Positions 27,450 through 36,915 of a stretch of 64,000 nt of DNA are shown here, in pieces; position 1 is the stretch's first letter; each line of letters opens with the position of its first letter. Made by a program: the position numbers and the translations under genes. The notes beneath the pieces are model-generated. The model ran no database searches. It saw only the letters and a program-made list of their open reading frames with translations, and was not told the origin of the DNA. Source of the stretch: Methanobacterium sp. BRmetb2 (lineage in GTDB: Archaea; Methanobacteriota; Methanobacteria; Methanobacteriales; Methanobacteriaceae); NCBI GenBank assembly GCA_003491285.1, contig CP022705.1, positions 989,501 to 1,053,500 on the forward strand, written 5' to 3'.

Positions 27450-28010
27450 TTAAATTAAATACATCACTACAGAAATTACTGACCCGCACACGATGGGTAT
27501 CACCAAATTATCGTCTATGGGGCTGTATGCCTCTGCAATTGCACCAAAGAAAGCGCCTAAAAAGGCAGGCAGTAATGGAATTTGCAACAGCGCCCCTAAA
27601 AATCCCACTATAAGAAATGCTGTACTTCCTTCTAATGTCTTATATTCATGGTATGGTAATTTAATTTTACCGAATCGCTTGCCAATTAAAGTTGAAGCAG
27701 CATCTCCCAGCACCAATATAATTATTGTGGCATTAGCAATATTTAAATTAAAATTAAAAATAACTAATGCCATTAAAACTCCCACAAAAAAATATATGTA
27801 GCCTTTTTCATCTTCACTTCTTCTACAACTTCTTAAAACAGTGGAAAAAAAGGGTATATACTTTTTCTTATCAATAAAAGATATTAATTCTCCGGTTAAA
27901 ACAATTAAGCCACAGATAATAATCAAAATAATAGGGTCAAATACTTTTTCAAGTAGAATAATGAGTATTCCTGAGGCATGGATCAACTGACGCGAAATTT
28001 CTTTTCTCAT
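27450..28010 (-). CDS. CTP-dependent diacylglycerol/polyprenol kinase-like membrane protein
   Basis: A 186-residue membrane protein with six or so helices. It matches the SEC59/DGK1/VTE5 and phosphatidate cytidylyltransferase-like family: RRQL-type start (RKEISRQLIHASG), SEDEKGYIYFFVG, LGDAASTLIGKRFGK and KTLEGSTAFL are conserved positions in that family. Members use CTP to phosphorylate dolichol, diacylglycerol or phytol. In archaea a polyprenol kinase or a role in archaeol lipid turnover is plausible. It ends 103 bases before the next membrane gene and starts 3 bases after purL stops, so it may be co-transcribed with purL. Confidence 0.82.
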   Translation of the reverse strand: MRKEISRQLIHASGILIILLEKVFDPIILIIICGLIVLTGELISFIDKKKYIPFFSTVLRSCRRSEDEKGYIYFFVGVLMALVIFNFNLNIANATIIILVLGDAASTLIGKRFGKIKLPYHEYKTLEGSTAFLIVGFLGALLQIPLLPAFLGAFFGAIAEAYSPIDDNLVIPIVCGSVISVVMYLI

Positions 28011-28013
28011 ATC

Positions 28014-30170
28014 TTAAGCCATAAATTTTTCAATAACACCATAATATGAATTTTTAAGCTTTTTTAAACTAATATTTATTGATAAATCTTCGATGATTAA
28101 TTCGTTTCCACCAACTTTACCTATAATGGCTGCAGGAGCGTTTATTTTGTTTAATATTTCTTTGGATATGTTATTTTTGACAGTAATAATATATCGTGCA
28201 TGGGACTCTGAGAAAAGCGTTTGGAAATTGTCAACTGTATCTTCCCGAGGCACATCTTTCATATTTACTACTGCCCCAACGTCACCAGAAATGGCCATTT
28301 CAGCCAGAGCTACCCCTAAGCCCCCAGCAGAACAATCATGTACTGCAGTTATGTTACCTTTGTTATCTTCACGTATTAAATCAAGTACTGATTTTGTTGA
28401 ATTGATTTCATCATTTAAACGGACTTTTGGAGGTTTACCCTGAATTAATCCATGAACGGTTTTCTGATATTCCGAGCCATCGAGTTCAGAATAGGTTTTC
28501 CCAATAACAATGACAACATCATCATTTTCTTTAAAATCAGATGTTCTTATGTGTTCCTGGTCCATTACACCTGCAACTCCCACAACTGGAGATGGATTCA
28601 CGGTTACACCCTCTGTTTCATTATAAAAACTAACATTTCCACTTATAACTGGGGTGTTAAAGCATTTAGCTACATCAGCCATGCCTTTTACGCATTCTTT
28701 AAACTGCCAGAAAACTTCTGGTTTTTCAGGATTACCAAAGTTTAAGCAGTCCACAATACAGAGTGGTTCTGCCCCCATGGAAACTATATTTCTGATTGCC
28801 TCACTCACTGCTCCGGCTCCTCCATGATAAGGGTCTAGCTTGGTGTAAATACTATTACAGTCTGAAGTTAATGCCAGGGCGTTTTCCTCGTCAACCTTTA
28901 GCACTGCTGCATCATCTCCCGGTTTGACAATTGATCTTACTTGAACCTCATGATCATATTGACTGTAAACCCACTGTTTACTGGCAATATTCTGTGACGA
29001 CAAGAGTTTGAGGAGAGACTCTTCAGGTTCAGCATATTCCAGTTCCACATATTCTGTAGATTCATCTGGTTTTCGGGCTTCCCTATGTATTATAGGTGGA
29101 TCAGCCAAGATTTCGGCAGGTAAATCAGCTATGATTTCTCCTTCTTCTTCCACTACCATCTGTAGGGAATCAGTTACCTCACCAATTACTGCGGCAGGGA
29201 GTTCATATTTTTTAAATATTTTCATTATAGGGTCAATGTAATCAGGTTTTATGACAAAAACCATTCGTTCCTGAGATTCTGAAAGCATTATTTCATAAGG
29301 AGTCATTCCTTCTTCTCTTAATGGGATTTTAGTTAGTTCTACTTTGGCCCCATTTCCACATTTAGCAGCAAGTTCGGAAATACAGCAAGTTAATCCTCCA
29401 CCACCTAAATCTTTTACTCCATCTACAGGTATTTTCTCTAAAACTTCCAAAGTGGCTTCTAATACCATTTTCTTCGTGAAAGGATCTCCAATTTGAACTG
29501 CAGGCCGGTCTTCAATTTCAGAGGTGGTGGTAAGCTCTTCAGAGGCAAATGTGACTCCGTGAATACCGTCCCTTCCTGTTCTCCCCCCCATCAATACAAA
29601 TACCGAGCCTACGTTTGGAGCTATTGCCTTTACTAAATCTTTTTTAGGAACTATTCCAGCACACATTACATTTACCAAGGGGTTATACTTGAAATTTTCA
29701 TCAAATTCCACTTCACCACCAACGGTGGGTATACCCACCCTGTTTCCATAGTCAGAAATTCCTTTTACCACATATTCAAATAAATATCGAGACCTTTGAT
29801 CCTCCAGCGGACCAAATCTTAGTGAATCAAGAAGTGCAACAGGCATGGCCCCCATAGACATAATATCTCGTAATATACCCCCAATTCCTGTGCCTGCTCC
29901 CCCATACGGTTCAATTGCAGACGGATGGTTGTGACTTTCTATTCCTACAGCTAAAGCTAATTCATCAGTTAGTTCTACTATTCCTGCATCATCTCCAGGC
30001 CCTAAAATTACTTTTTCGCCTTCTGTAGGGAAATATTTTAAAATGGGACGACTACTTTTATAGGAACAATGCTCTGAAAACATTATATCCAGCATTCCAC
30101 ATTCCAGGGAATTTGGTTCTCTTCCAATTTCTTTTTTTATATATTCCAGTTCTGAATCTGTTAAAGTCAT
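28014..30170 (-). CDS. purL: phosphoribosylformylglycinamidine synthase subunit PurL
   Basis: A 718-residue small-type PurL. Characteristic features are HCSYKSSRP, GPGDDAGIVEL, ESHNHPSAIEPYGGAGTGIGG, GIPTVGGEV, DLGGGGL and the second-half repeats GDDAAVL and YHGGAGAVSEA. It uses ATP to make FGAM from FGAR in purine synthesis, together with PurQ and PurS, which supply ammonia and are not in the window. Small PurL lacks the glutaminase domain of the large bacterial form, as seen here. Two tandem AIRS-like halves are clear. Confidence 0.95.
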   Translation of the reverse strand: MTLTDSELEYIKKEIGREPNSLECGMLDIMFSEHCSYKSSRPILKYFPTEGEKVILGPGDDAGIVELTDELALAVGIESHNHPSAIEPYGGAGTGIGGILRDIMSMGAMPVALLDSLRFGPLEDQRSRYLFEYVVKGISDYGNRVGIPTVGGEVEFDENFKYNPLVNVMCAGIVPKKDLVKAIAPNVGSVFVLMGGRTGRDGIHGVTFASEELTTTSEIEDRPAVQIGDPFTKKMVLEATLEVLEKIPVDGVKDLGGGGLTCCISELAAKCGNGAKVELTKIPLREEGMTPYEIMLSESQERMVFVIKPDYIDPIMKIFKKYELPAAVIGEVTDSLQMVVEEEGEIIADLPAEILADPPIIHREARKPDESTEYVELEYAEPEESLLKLLSSQNIASKQWVYSQYDHEVQVRSIVKPGDDAAVLKVDEENALALTSDCNSIYTKLDPYHGGAGAVSEAIRNIVSMGAEPLCIVDCLNFGNPEKPEVFWQFKECVKGMADVAKCFNTPVISGNVSFYNETEGVTVNPSPVVGVAGVMDQEHIRTSDFKENDDVVIVIGKTYSELDGSEYQKTVHGLIQGKPPKVRLNDEINSTKSVLDLIREDNKGNITAVHDCSAGGLGVALAEMAISGDVGAVVNMKDVPREDTVDNFQTLFSESHARYIITVKNNISKEILNKINAPAAIIGKVGGNELIIEDLSINISLKKLKNSYYGVIEKFMA

Positions 30171-30250
30171 TTTTTTACACCCTTTCTTACAATTAAACCC
30201 TTATTATTGAACATGAAACATTTTCAATATATAATTTGAATTAAAAATAT

Positions 30251-33200
30251 TTATTTCTTTTTAATTGAAACAGAGATTTCTTCGTCTTCTATTTCCCATT
30301 TTTTATTATAATCCCCTTTATCCTCTGCAAATTCAAATGTTTCTGCTCGAACCTCATGAGATATGAAGTCTTGGAAACCATGGATTAAATCTTTGAAATC
30401 AGCGCTGCATTGAATAAAAACATGTATATTTGCTTCTACGTCAAGATCCAGGTCTTTTCGCATGTCCTGGATTCTTCTTATAAGCTCTCGTGACATGGCT
30501 TCAGATAAAATTTCGTTTGTAATCGTAGTATTTACAAATACACTTCCTCCATTAAAATCAGCATTTACAATACCATCTGGTAGTTCAGTATCAAATACTA
30601 TGTCTTCTGGAGTAAGTTCAACTAGTCTATCATCTAATTGTACATTGAATGTTCCTTCTGATTCTAATTCTTCTCTTATTTTATATCCATCAATGCTTTC
30701 AAGTTTTTTGGCAACTTTTGGTACATCTCCTCTGAGTTTAGGACCCAATGTTTTCATGTTTGGTTGAGCATTAATTTTAAGATCTTCAAATTCTGTGGAA
30801 GTAAGAAGAGTTTTTGTGTTGGCCTGTTCCATTATCACTGTTTTTAAAGCATCAACTGCACTTAAGATATCCTGGTCTTCAGAAACCACTACTATTTCAC
30901 TTACCGGCCATCTGAGTTTGTAGCGAGCAGTGTCTCTTGCTCGAGCACAGGCCTCTATAACATCCCTGACCACATCCATATTTTGCTCCAGATCTTCGTG
31001 GATGAGTTCTTCTTGAACATTCCAATCCAGCATGTGCACGCTTTCTGGAACTCCTTTTTTAACACCTAATACCAGATTTTCGTATATTTCCTCTGTTATA
31101 TGGGGAATTATGGGGGCCATTAATGTTATCAAACTTTCCAAGACATTGTATAATGTGTAATATGCCCCGAGTTTATCTGGATCTTCTTTTTCTATCCAGG
31201 TACGGCCCCTGATAAGGCGCACATACCATCGACTTAGATCCTCTAATATAAAGTTGTTAATGCTCCTGGTGGCTTTATGGAAGTGTAAATCCTCTAAAGA
31301 TTTGGTCACAATTTTTCCAACAGAATTTATCCGAGAAGTTATCCATTTATCTTCATCCCTAAATTTAAGTTCCTCTTCCTTGTATCTGGTTGGATCAAAG
31401 TTATCCAATGCCATGTAAGTTGTAGAAAATACATAAACATTCCATAGGATGTTGAACATTTTACTGACATTTTTTACCTCTTCCCAGTTAAATTTCAGGT
31501 CTTCCCATGGTTTATTTCCCCACAAAAGGTAGAATCTTAAGATATCAACCCCGTGTACTTTAATTACTTCTTCTGGTTCTACGACATTTCCCAAAGATTT
31601 ACTCATCTTTCTACCGTCTTCATCCAAAGTAAATCCATGCATGAGCACTTTTTTGTAGGGAGATTGATTAAATGATACCATTCCACAGCCTAATTGAGAA
31701 TAAAACCATCCTCTAGTTTGATCATGGCCTTCGGTTATGAAATCGTAGGGATACCATTTTTCAAAGAGTTCTGTTTCCTGAGGGTAATAAAGTGAGGCCC
31801 ATCCAGCAACCCCTGAGTCAATCCACACATCTAAAACATCAGGAGTACGTTTCATATTCCCTCCACAGCTGCATTCTAACAAAATATCATCTACATGTGG
31901 TCGGTGAATAAAATCTCCCTTCAAACTTCCTTCTACAGTCTTTTCTTGAAGTTCGTCTATGGATCCTACTACGTCAATTTCTCCACAATCCTCACATATC
32001 CAAATAGGTATGGGTATTCCCCAATATCTCTGCCGAGATATTGTCCAATCCCGTGCATTTTCTATCCAATTTCTGAATCGGCTGTCTCCAGACCATGAAG
32101 GTACCCATCTGATATTTTCAAGCTCTTTCAGCATTTTTTCTTTTATATCGGTAATTTTTAAAAACCACTGTTGAGTTGCAAGGTATATGATAGGGGTTTT
32201 ACACCTCCAACAGAACCCATATCTGTGAGTGATGGTTTCTCTTTTTAGAAGAAGATTCTTAGAATCTAAATCACTCATTATATCATCATCTGCATCTTTA
32301 ACAAATTTTCCCTGATACTTTCCAGCTTCCGCTTCAAATATACCTGCCTCATCTACCGGACAAAATATGGTCAATCCATATTCTTTACCTATTTCAAAGT
32401 CCTCTGGCCCGTGGCCCGGTGCAGTATGAACACAACCAGTACCATCAGTTAAAGTTACGTGTTCTCCAAGGATAATTTTGTGTTGAAACTCTGTCTGTAC
32501 AGGTATTTCTTTAGTTAATGGATATTTATATTCTAATCCTTCCAAATCTGATCCATTTACTGTTTTAACGATTTTGTAATCATCTTCACCAAAGAGAGTG
32601 TCAACCAGTGCTTCAGCCATTAAATAAATTTCACCATCAACTTCAACATATACATAATCAAAATCTGGATGAACAGTCACTGCCATGTTAGCAGGAAGAG
32701 TCCACGGCGTTGTGGTCCAAACTAAAATATATTCATTTTCTGCGTTACTTAAAGGAAATTTAACATATATTGATGGATCTTCCTTGTTTTCATAGTCTAT
32801 CTCAGCTAGAGCCAATGCCGTTTCGCATCGTGGACACCAAGTAATAACTCTAAGGTCATTAATCAGCAAATCTTTCTCATGAGCCTTTTTTAGAGTCCAC
32901 CAACATGATTCCATGTATTTTGTATCAAAAGTCACATAAGGATTATCCCAATCCATCCATACTCCTAATCTCTTAAATTGTTGGGTCATTATGTCCTTAT
33001 TTTCCAAGGCAAATTCTTTACATTTCTTGACAAAGTTGTCAATACCAATGGTAGTTTCAATTTCTTTTTTGCGTTTAATACCTAGAATACCTTCAACCTT
33101 GTGTTCAATAGGAAGTCCATGGGTGTCCCATCCTGCTTGTCGGCGAATACTAAACCCATTCATGCTTTTGAATCTTAAATATGTGTCCTTTATTATCTTG

Positions 33201-33385
33201 TTCCAAGCTGTTCCCAGATGTATTCTTCCACTGCAGTAGGGGGGACCATCTAAAAAGGAATATTTAGGTTTGTTTTCCCTCATTTTATTTGTTTTTTGGT
33301 AAATTCCATGAGATTCCCAGAAATTCTGTATTTTATCCTCAACTGTATGCGGATTGTATGATTTTTCTGCCTCCCTTAACGGCAT
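30251..33385 (-). CDS. ileS: isoleucyl-tRNA synthetase
   Basis: A 1044-residue class I synthetase. The HIGH-equivalent is GRIHLGTAWN near residue 56, and KMSKS lies in EDGRKMSKSLG near 593. TWCPRCETALA (~187) and YGFCWRCKTP (~394) are zinc knuckles, the editing domain carries TTPWTLPANMAV and GTGCVHTAPGHG, and the C-terminus has the long archaeal/eukaryal-type extension. GGAG before ATG 33385 supports the start. The enzyme charges tRNA-Ile. It is full length and shows no sign of being a second mupirocin-resistant copy beyond belonging to the long type. Confidence 0.95.
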   Translation of the reverse strand: MPLREAEKSYNPHTVEDKIQNFWESHGIYQKTNKMRENKPKYSFLDGPPYCSGRIHLGTAWNKIIKDTYLRFKSMNGFSIRRQAGWDTHGLPIEHKVEGILGIKRKKEIETTIGIDNFVKKCKEFALENKDIMTQQFKRLGVWMDWDNPYVTFDTKYMESCWWTLKKAHEKDLLINDLRVITWCPRCETALALAEIDYENKEDPSIYVKFPLSNAENEYILVWTTTPWTLPANMAVTVHPDFDYVYVEVDGEIYLMAEALVDTLFGEDDYKIVKTVNGSDLEGLEYKYPLTKEIPVQTEFQHKIILGEHVTLTDGTGCVHTAPGHGPEDFEIGKEYGLTIFCPVDEAGIFEAEAGKYQGKFVKDADDDIMSDLDSKNLLLKRETITHRYGFCWRCKTPIIYLATQQWFLKITDIKEKMLKELENIRWVPSWSGDSRFRNWIENARDWTISRQRYWGIPIPIWICEDCGEIDVVGSIDELQEKTVEGSLKGDFIHRPHVDDILLECSCGGNMKRTPDVLDVWIDSGVAGWASLYYPQETELFEKWYPYDFITEGHDQTRGWFYSQLGCGMVSFNQSPYKKVLMHGFTLDEDGRKMSKSLGNVVEPEEVIKVHGVDILRFYLLWGNKPWEDLKFNWEEVKNVSKMFNILWNVYVFSTTYMALDNFDPTRYKEEELKFRDEDKWITSRINSVGKIVTKSLEDLHFHKATRSINNFILEDLSRWYVRLIRGRTWIEKEDPDKLGAYYTLYNVLESLITLMAPIIPHITEEIYENLVLGVKKGVPESVHMLDWNVQEELIHEDLEQNMDVVRDVIEACARARDTARYKLRWPVSEIVVVSEDQDILSAVDALKTVIMEQANTKTLLTSTEFEDLKINAQPNMKTLGPKLRGDVPKVAKKLESIDGYKIREELESEGTFNVQLDDRLVELTPEDIVFDTELPDGIVNADFNGGSVFVNTTITNEILSEAMSRELIRRIQDMRKDLDLDVEANIHVFIQCSADFKDLIHGFQDFISHEVRAETFEFAEDKGDYNKKWEIEDEEISVSIKKK

Positions 33386-33857
33386 TTTTATTCTCCTTAT
33401 GATTTTTTATTAGAATATGAATTTAGTGTTTAATAATTAGAGTATTATTTCCCATTATATTAATTTTAATATGTGCAATCTATGTAAATATCCTTGTTAT
33501 TTTTTAATTTAGATGAATATAAGAGCACTATATTAATTTAGAATATTATCATGAATAAATAATTATAAAAAAATATTGATTAAATCTTTGTTGAAGAGAA
33601 AAGAGGTATTATGGTGTGTAAAAAAATTAAGAGAGATTTCTAATTTACAATTAAATTTTTAATTTTGAATCGTTCTAATAATCAGAAATCCATACTTTTA
33701 ATACAATATATTACACTTGAAATACATGTCTAGAATAGGCGTTTTTCATATTCTAAAAATATATTTCCACTACTGCCCGGCCCATATTATAATTAAAGGC
33801 CATGAGAAGTAAAATACTAGTTCAAGTGTAAAACTTCATTTTTAATTCAAGTTTCTT
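33386..33857. other. intergenic gap between MAT and ileS (both minus strand)
   Basis: 472 bases without a supportable gene. The part next to ileS should hold its promoter. Around 33771-33801 is a GC-richer patch containing tactgcccggccc and a GGCC(33779-33782)...GGCC(33798-33801) inverted repeat that may act in termination of the MAT transcript or belong to a small RNA. A 28-codon ORF starting at ATG 33726 has no ribosome site and is not called. Confidence 0.5.
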
Positions 33858-35063
33858 TTAGAATGTTCCGAGCTTCCCCTTTACCAGCATTCCAGTGATA
33901 GCAGATATATCCTCTAACCTGGAATCAATCACTTTTTCAACTTCTTTAGTCACAGCATCCATCTTGTAACCGTCTTCCAAAATTATCTGAGCACTTGCTG
34001 CTTTAGGCTGATCAACAGGTTTACCAATCTGACTTAAAAGCATTATATGAATTTGTTTAATTCCTTCAACATTTTCTACAACGTCACTTGCCATTTGGTT
34101 TGACAGTAGGTTATATATTTTACCCACATGATTTATTGGATTTTTACCAGAGGTAGCTTCCATAGACATTGGCCTGTTTGGAGTTATAAGTCCATTTGCA
34201 CGATTCCCTCTGCCTACCGAACCATCGTCACCCATTTCAGCAGAGGTGCCAGTAACAGTTAGGTAAAATCCTTTCTCAGATTGACAGCTAGGATCATCAG
34301 CAGTATTTATAAACGTTTTAACGGCCCTATCAGTATGTTTAAGGGCCAAATCAGTGATGATATCATTAAGTTCATCTTTAACATTAATATAAGTATCACG
34401 ATTATCTACATACTTGGAGATCATTGCTGTGGCCACGGTTAGAGTAATATCGTCGTGTTCTCTTAATCCCATAACTTTAATATCTTCTCCAACTTGTGGG
34501 AACTTCTTTTTAAAGCTCTTAGAATTTAATAGATTTTCTGCAGCAAGAACAATATTTTCAGTTTCCGAAAATGGTGCGTAACCTACTCCAAAGGAAGTAT
34601 CATTAGCTTTAGCAATACCATCACGCCCAAATACGTCAACTAAATCTCCTGAACCTTGACCAATTTTACATTCAACTACTGTACATGTTTCCACATTTAA
34701 ATTTATAATATTCTCTTTTAAATAGTTTTTAGCAGCTTCGATGGCGATTCTGTCAACACCTATCTTTTCTCCTTTATATTCCCTTACGCCCCTACCAGTT
34801 AGAAGAATTTCAATAGGTTTTATTACTTCTCCACCACCAAATTGGGGATCAGATTCACCAGCTGTAATCTGTACTTCGTCAGTATTATGGTGCAATACCC
34901 CGCCAAACTTATCAATATAAGCTTTACATAAAGCACAACTTACAGACTCGGCTATACCATCACTGATACTATCTGGATGTCCTATACCTTTTCTTTCCAC
35001 AATCTCTACTTCATTTTTCTCAATAGGGCTCTGTTCGAGCTCTTTAACAATGATATTCCTCAT
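33858..35063 (-). CDS. archaeal S-adenosylmethionine synthetase
   Basis: A 401-residue enzyme of the archaeal MAT family, which differs strongly from bacterial MetK. Recognisable are VERKGIGHPDSISDGIAE near the N-terminus, DEVQITAGESDPQFGGGE, GQGSGDLVDVFGR, LTVTGTSAEMGDDGSVGRGN and GKNPINHVGKIYN. It makes SAM from methionine and ATP, the substrate for the many radical SAM and methyltransferase enzymes in this window. GAGG before ATG 35063 marks the start. The gene is divergent from a DUF192 gene whose ATG is only 47 bases away. Confidence 0.95.
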   Translation of the reverse strand: MRNIIVKELEQSPIEKNEVEIVERKGIGHPDSISDGIAESVSCALCKAYIDKFGGVLHHNTDEVQITAGESDPQFGGGEVIKPIEILLTGRGVREYKGEKIGVDRIAIEAAKNYLKENIINLNVETCTVVECKIGQGSGDLVDVFGRDGIAKANDTSFGVGYAPFSETENIVLAAENLLNSKSFKKKFPQVGEDIKVMGLREHDDITLTVATAMISKYVDNRDTYINVKDELNDIITDLALKHTDRAVKTFINTADDPSCQSEKGFYLTVTGTSAEMGDDGSVGRGNRANGLITPNRPMSMEATSGKNPINHVGKIYNLLSNQMASDVVENVEGIKQIHIMLLSQIGKPVDQPKAASAQIILEDGYKMDAVTKEVEKVIDSRLEDISAITGMLVKGKLGTF

Positions 35064-35110
35064 GATGATTAACCTCCATACTTTTTAAGTGATCATGTTA
35101 AATTATCTTT

Positions 35111-35482
35111 ATGAACTTTGTTCTCATAGTAAATAAAAGTAAGGGAAATAAACTGGGTTATGCAAAAATTGCTGATAGTTTCTTCTCCAGGTTCAAAGGT
35201 TTGATGTTCCAAAATACCTTAGAAAATGGCCTGATATTAAAACTTCCAAAACAGCGCGGAAGGCGATCTTCAGGAATTCACATGTTTTTTATGAAATTTC
35301 CCCTTGATATTATCTTTGCAAACTCCAAAAAAGAAGTAGTAGACTTGGTTACTGTAGATCCATGGGACACTTATACCCCTAAACAATCAGCCCAGTATAT
35401 TATTGAACTAAAAAAAGGTCTCATAAACGAAACTAATACTGAAATAGGGGATGAAATAGATTTTGTATGTGATTTTGCATAA
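35111..35482 (+). CDS. DUF192 family protein
   Basis: A 123-residue protein with the DUF192 hallmarks: RFKGLMFQ near residue 28, an IHMFFMKFPLDIIFA core and a C-terminal AQYIIELKKGL. The family forms a small beta-barrel of unknown function; no signal peptide is seen here. No Shine-Dalgarno sequence precedes ATG 35111, while tttttaag at 35082-35089 lies about 25 bases upstream, suggesting a leaderless transcript. It is divergent from the MAT gene. Confidence 0.82.
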   Translation: MNFVLIVNKSKGNKLGYAKIADSFFSRFKGLMFQNTLENGLILKLPKQRGRRSSGIHMFFMKFPLDIIFANSKKEVVDLVTVDPWDTYTPKQSAQYIIELKKGLINETNTEIGDEIDFVCDFA

Positions 35483-35588
35483 AACGATTTAACCCTTTAA
35501 ATTATTTCAATAGAAAATTCAATTAATTATTAAATAAAATTCGATACACCATATCTCCATATAATTAGGAAAAATTATATGTATCAAA

Positions 35589-35981
35589 TCATGATTTTCT
35601 CTTTTTTATTTCATTAATGGCCATGACAGAAATTTTCTTTACCACTGGATCTTCATCTTCAACAGTTTTTTCCAAAGGTTCAATTGCCTGTTCATCTCCA
35701 ATAATGGAAAGAGCTAAGGCTGCAGCATATCTTACACTTGCTTTTTTATCATTTAAAAGAGTGATTAAATGTTTTATTGATCTTTTATCGTCAAAGGTTG
35801 CTAGTGAAAGTGCAGCAGCTTCACGTACATGGAACTCTTCATCTTCCAAAGCTTTAATTAGAGGTTCAATTGCTCTTGGATCTCCCACTTCCGCAAGAAG
35901 TTCGGCAGCATCTTCCCTTACGTACCATTTATCATCTCGAAGTTGTTTAATAAGAAAATCAATCCCATATCTTTCTTCCAT
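35589..35981 (-). CDS. HEAT-repeat protein (PBS-lyase type)
   Basis: A 130-residue protein made almost entirely of four HEAT repeats of about 31 residues, each with the pattern LIKQLRDDKWYVREDAAELL, then GDPRAIEPLIKALEDEEFHVREAA and two more. Such alpha-solenoids bind other proteins. The family includes phycocyanobilin lyase-like and many archaeal regulators of unknown function. It stands alone and is convergent with the DUF192 gene 107 bases away. Confidence 0.85.
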   Translation of the reverse strand: MEERYGIDFLIKQLRDDKWYVREDAAELLAEVGDPRAIEPLIKALEDEEFHVREAAALSLATFDDKRSIKHLITLLNDKKASVRYAAALALSIIGDEQAIEPLEKTVEDEDPVVKKISVMAINEIKKRKS

Positions 35982-36148
35982 CCATAATTACCCCCTTAAC
36001 TTGCTACAAATATTAAGTTCTTAAAGTTATTTACTTGTTTTCATCTGGTTATGGTAAAGGCCATTATGTTCTAGTAATTTAGTTATCTAGAAAAAGTTTT
36101 GATAGCTTGGAAAAACCAAAAAAATAGAAAAATATTACCAAGTTTTGA

Positions 36149-36844
36149 TTAATTTCCATCAAATTTTAGCTTTGATGGATGTTTTAATACATCAATTCCA
36201 TCAAATTCATCTAATTTATCTGTATTTTTGATGTCAATTTCTCTCATGTAGATTGTTATAATTTTTCCGCCAGATATTGCTCCAAATGGACACGCCTGTT
36301 GACAAAGTCCGCAGCCCTCACATTCAAGTAAATTGATCTCCACCCCGGGGTTTATTGCATCGTTGGGACATGTTGCAGCCGCTTCGCAGATCTGACATTT
36401 TTGACATAAATCCAGTTCGAGTTTTGAAGGTAAAACCGTTTGAAGCTCACCTGATTCCATATCTACAGGGATTATAAAAGTTTTTACTCTTCCTTTTCCG
36501 GCTTGAGCCACTGCATTGGTAATTAAAGAATCTGCTATGCCATAAACTATTTTGGCAATGGTATTGGATGTTGTGGGAGAAACTATGAGTACATCGTATC
36601 GTCCCATTGATAATCTGCCAGTTATAGGAAAACTTGACTCTTGATCTTTTTCTAATGCCAGTTCCCTGTAATATCCTCCAGTCAACTTTTTAACTCTTTT
36701 AAAAAGTCCGTACATTTTAAGAACTTCTTCTCCTGCCTTGGAGATTAATATGGTTATTTCATGTTCATGGGCCATGTTCTCCAAAATTTCTACGCTTTCT
36801 AAAAGTAAATGGCCCGCTCCTGTAATTCCCCAAGCAACCTTCAT
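36149..36844 (-). CDS. dihydromethanopterin reductase-like flavoprotein with two [4Fe-4S] clusters
   Basis: About 231 residues. ATG 36844 (MKVAWGIT) is chosen because GAGGG lies seven bases upstream; a TTG at 36859 is unlikely. The N-terminal two-thirds is a FMN-binding UbiX/flavoprotein fold (WGITGAGHLL, SPTTSNTIAKIVYGIADSL). A C-terminal ferredoxin domain has CQKCQICEAAATCP and CEGCGLCQQACPFGAI. This layout matches the DmrX/DmrB-type archaeal flavoproteins that reduce dihydromethanopterin to tetrahydromethanopterin. The gene follows glyA, whose product depends on tetrahydromethanopterin in methanogens, which supports the call. Confidence 0.85.
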   Translation of the reverse strand: MKVAWGITGAGHLLLESVEILENMAHEHEITILISKAGEEVLKMYGLFKRVKKLTGGYYRELALEKDQESSFPITGRLSMGRYDVLIVSPTTSNTIAKIVYGIADSLITNAVAQAGKGRVKTFIIPVDMESGELQTVLPSKLELDLCQKCQICEAAATCPNDAINPGVEINLLECEGCGLCQQACPFGAISGGKIITIYMREIDIKNTDKLDEFDGIDVLKHPSKLKFDGN

Positions 36845-36915
36845 AAAAATTTCCCTCAATACACCTGAACAAAAAAGGACAAATTATCTCATAAAAAGTA
36901 AAAAAATGGAAATTT

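Noticed and set aside
33726..33812. 28-codon ORF in the MAT-ileS gap
   Set aside because: No ribosome site, short and mostly inside the GC patch; chance ORF more likely.
35589..36024. Plus-strand 135-codon ORF opposite the HEAT-repeat gene
   Set aside because: Antisense shadow of a regular repeat protein with no ribosome site.
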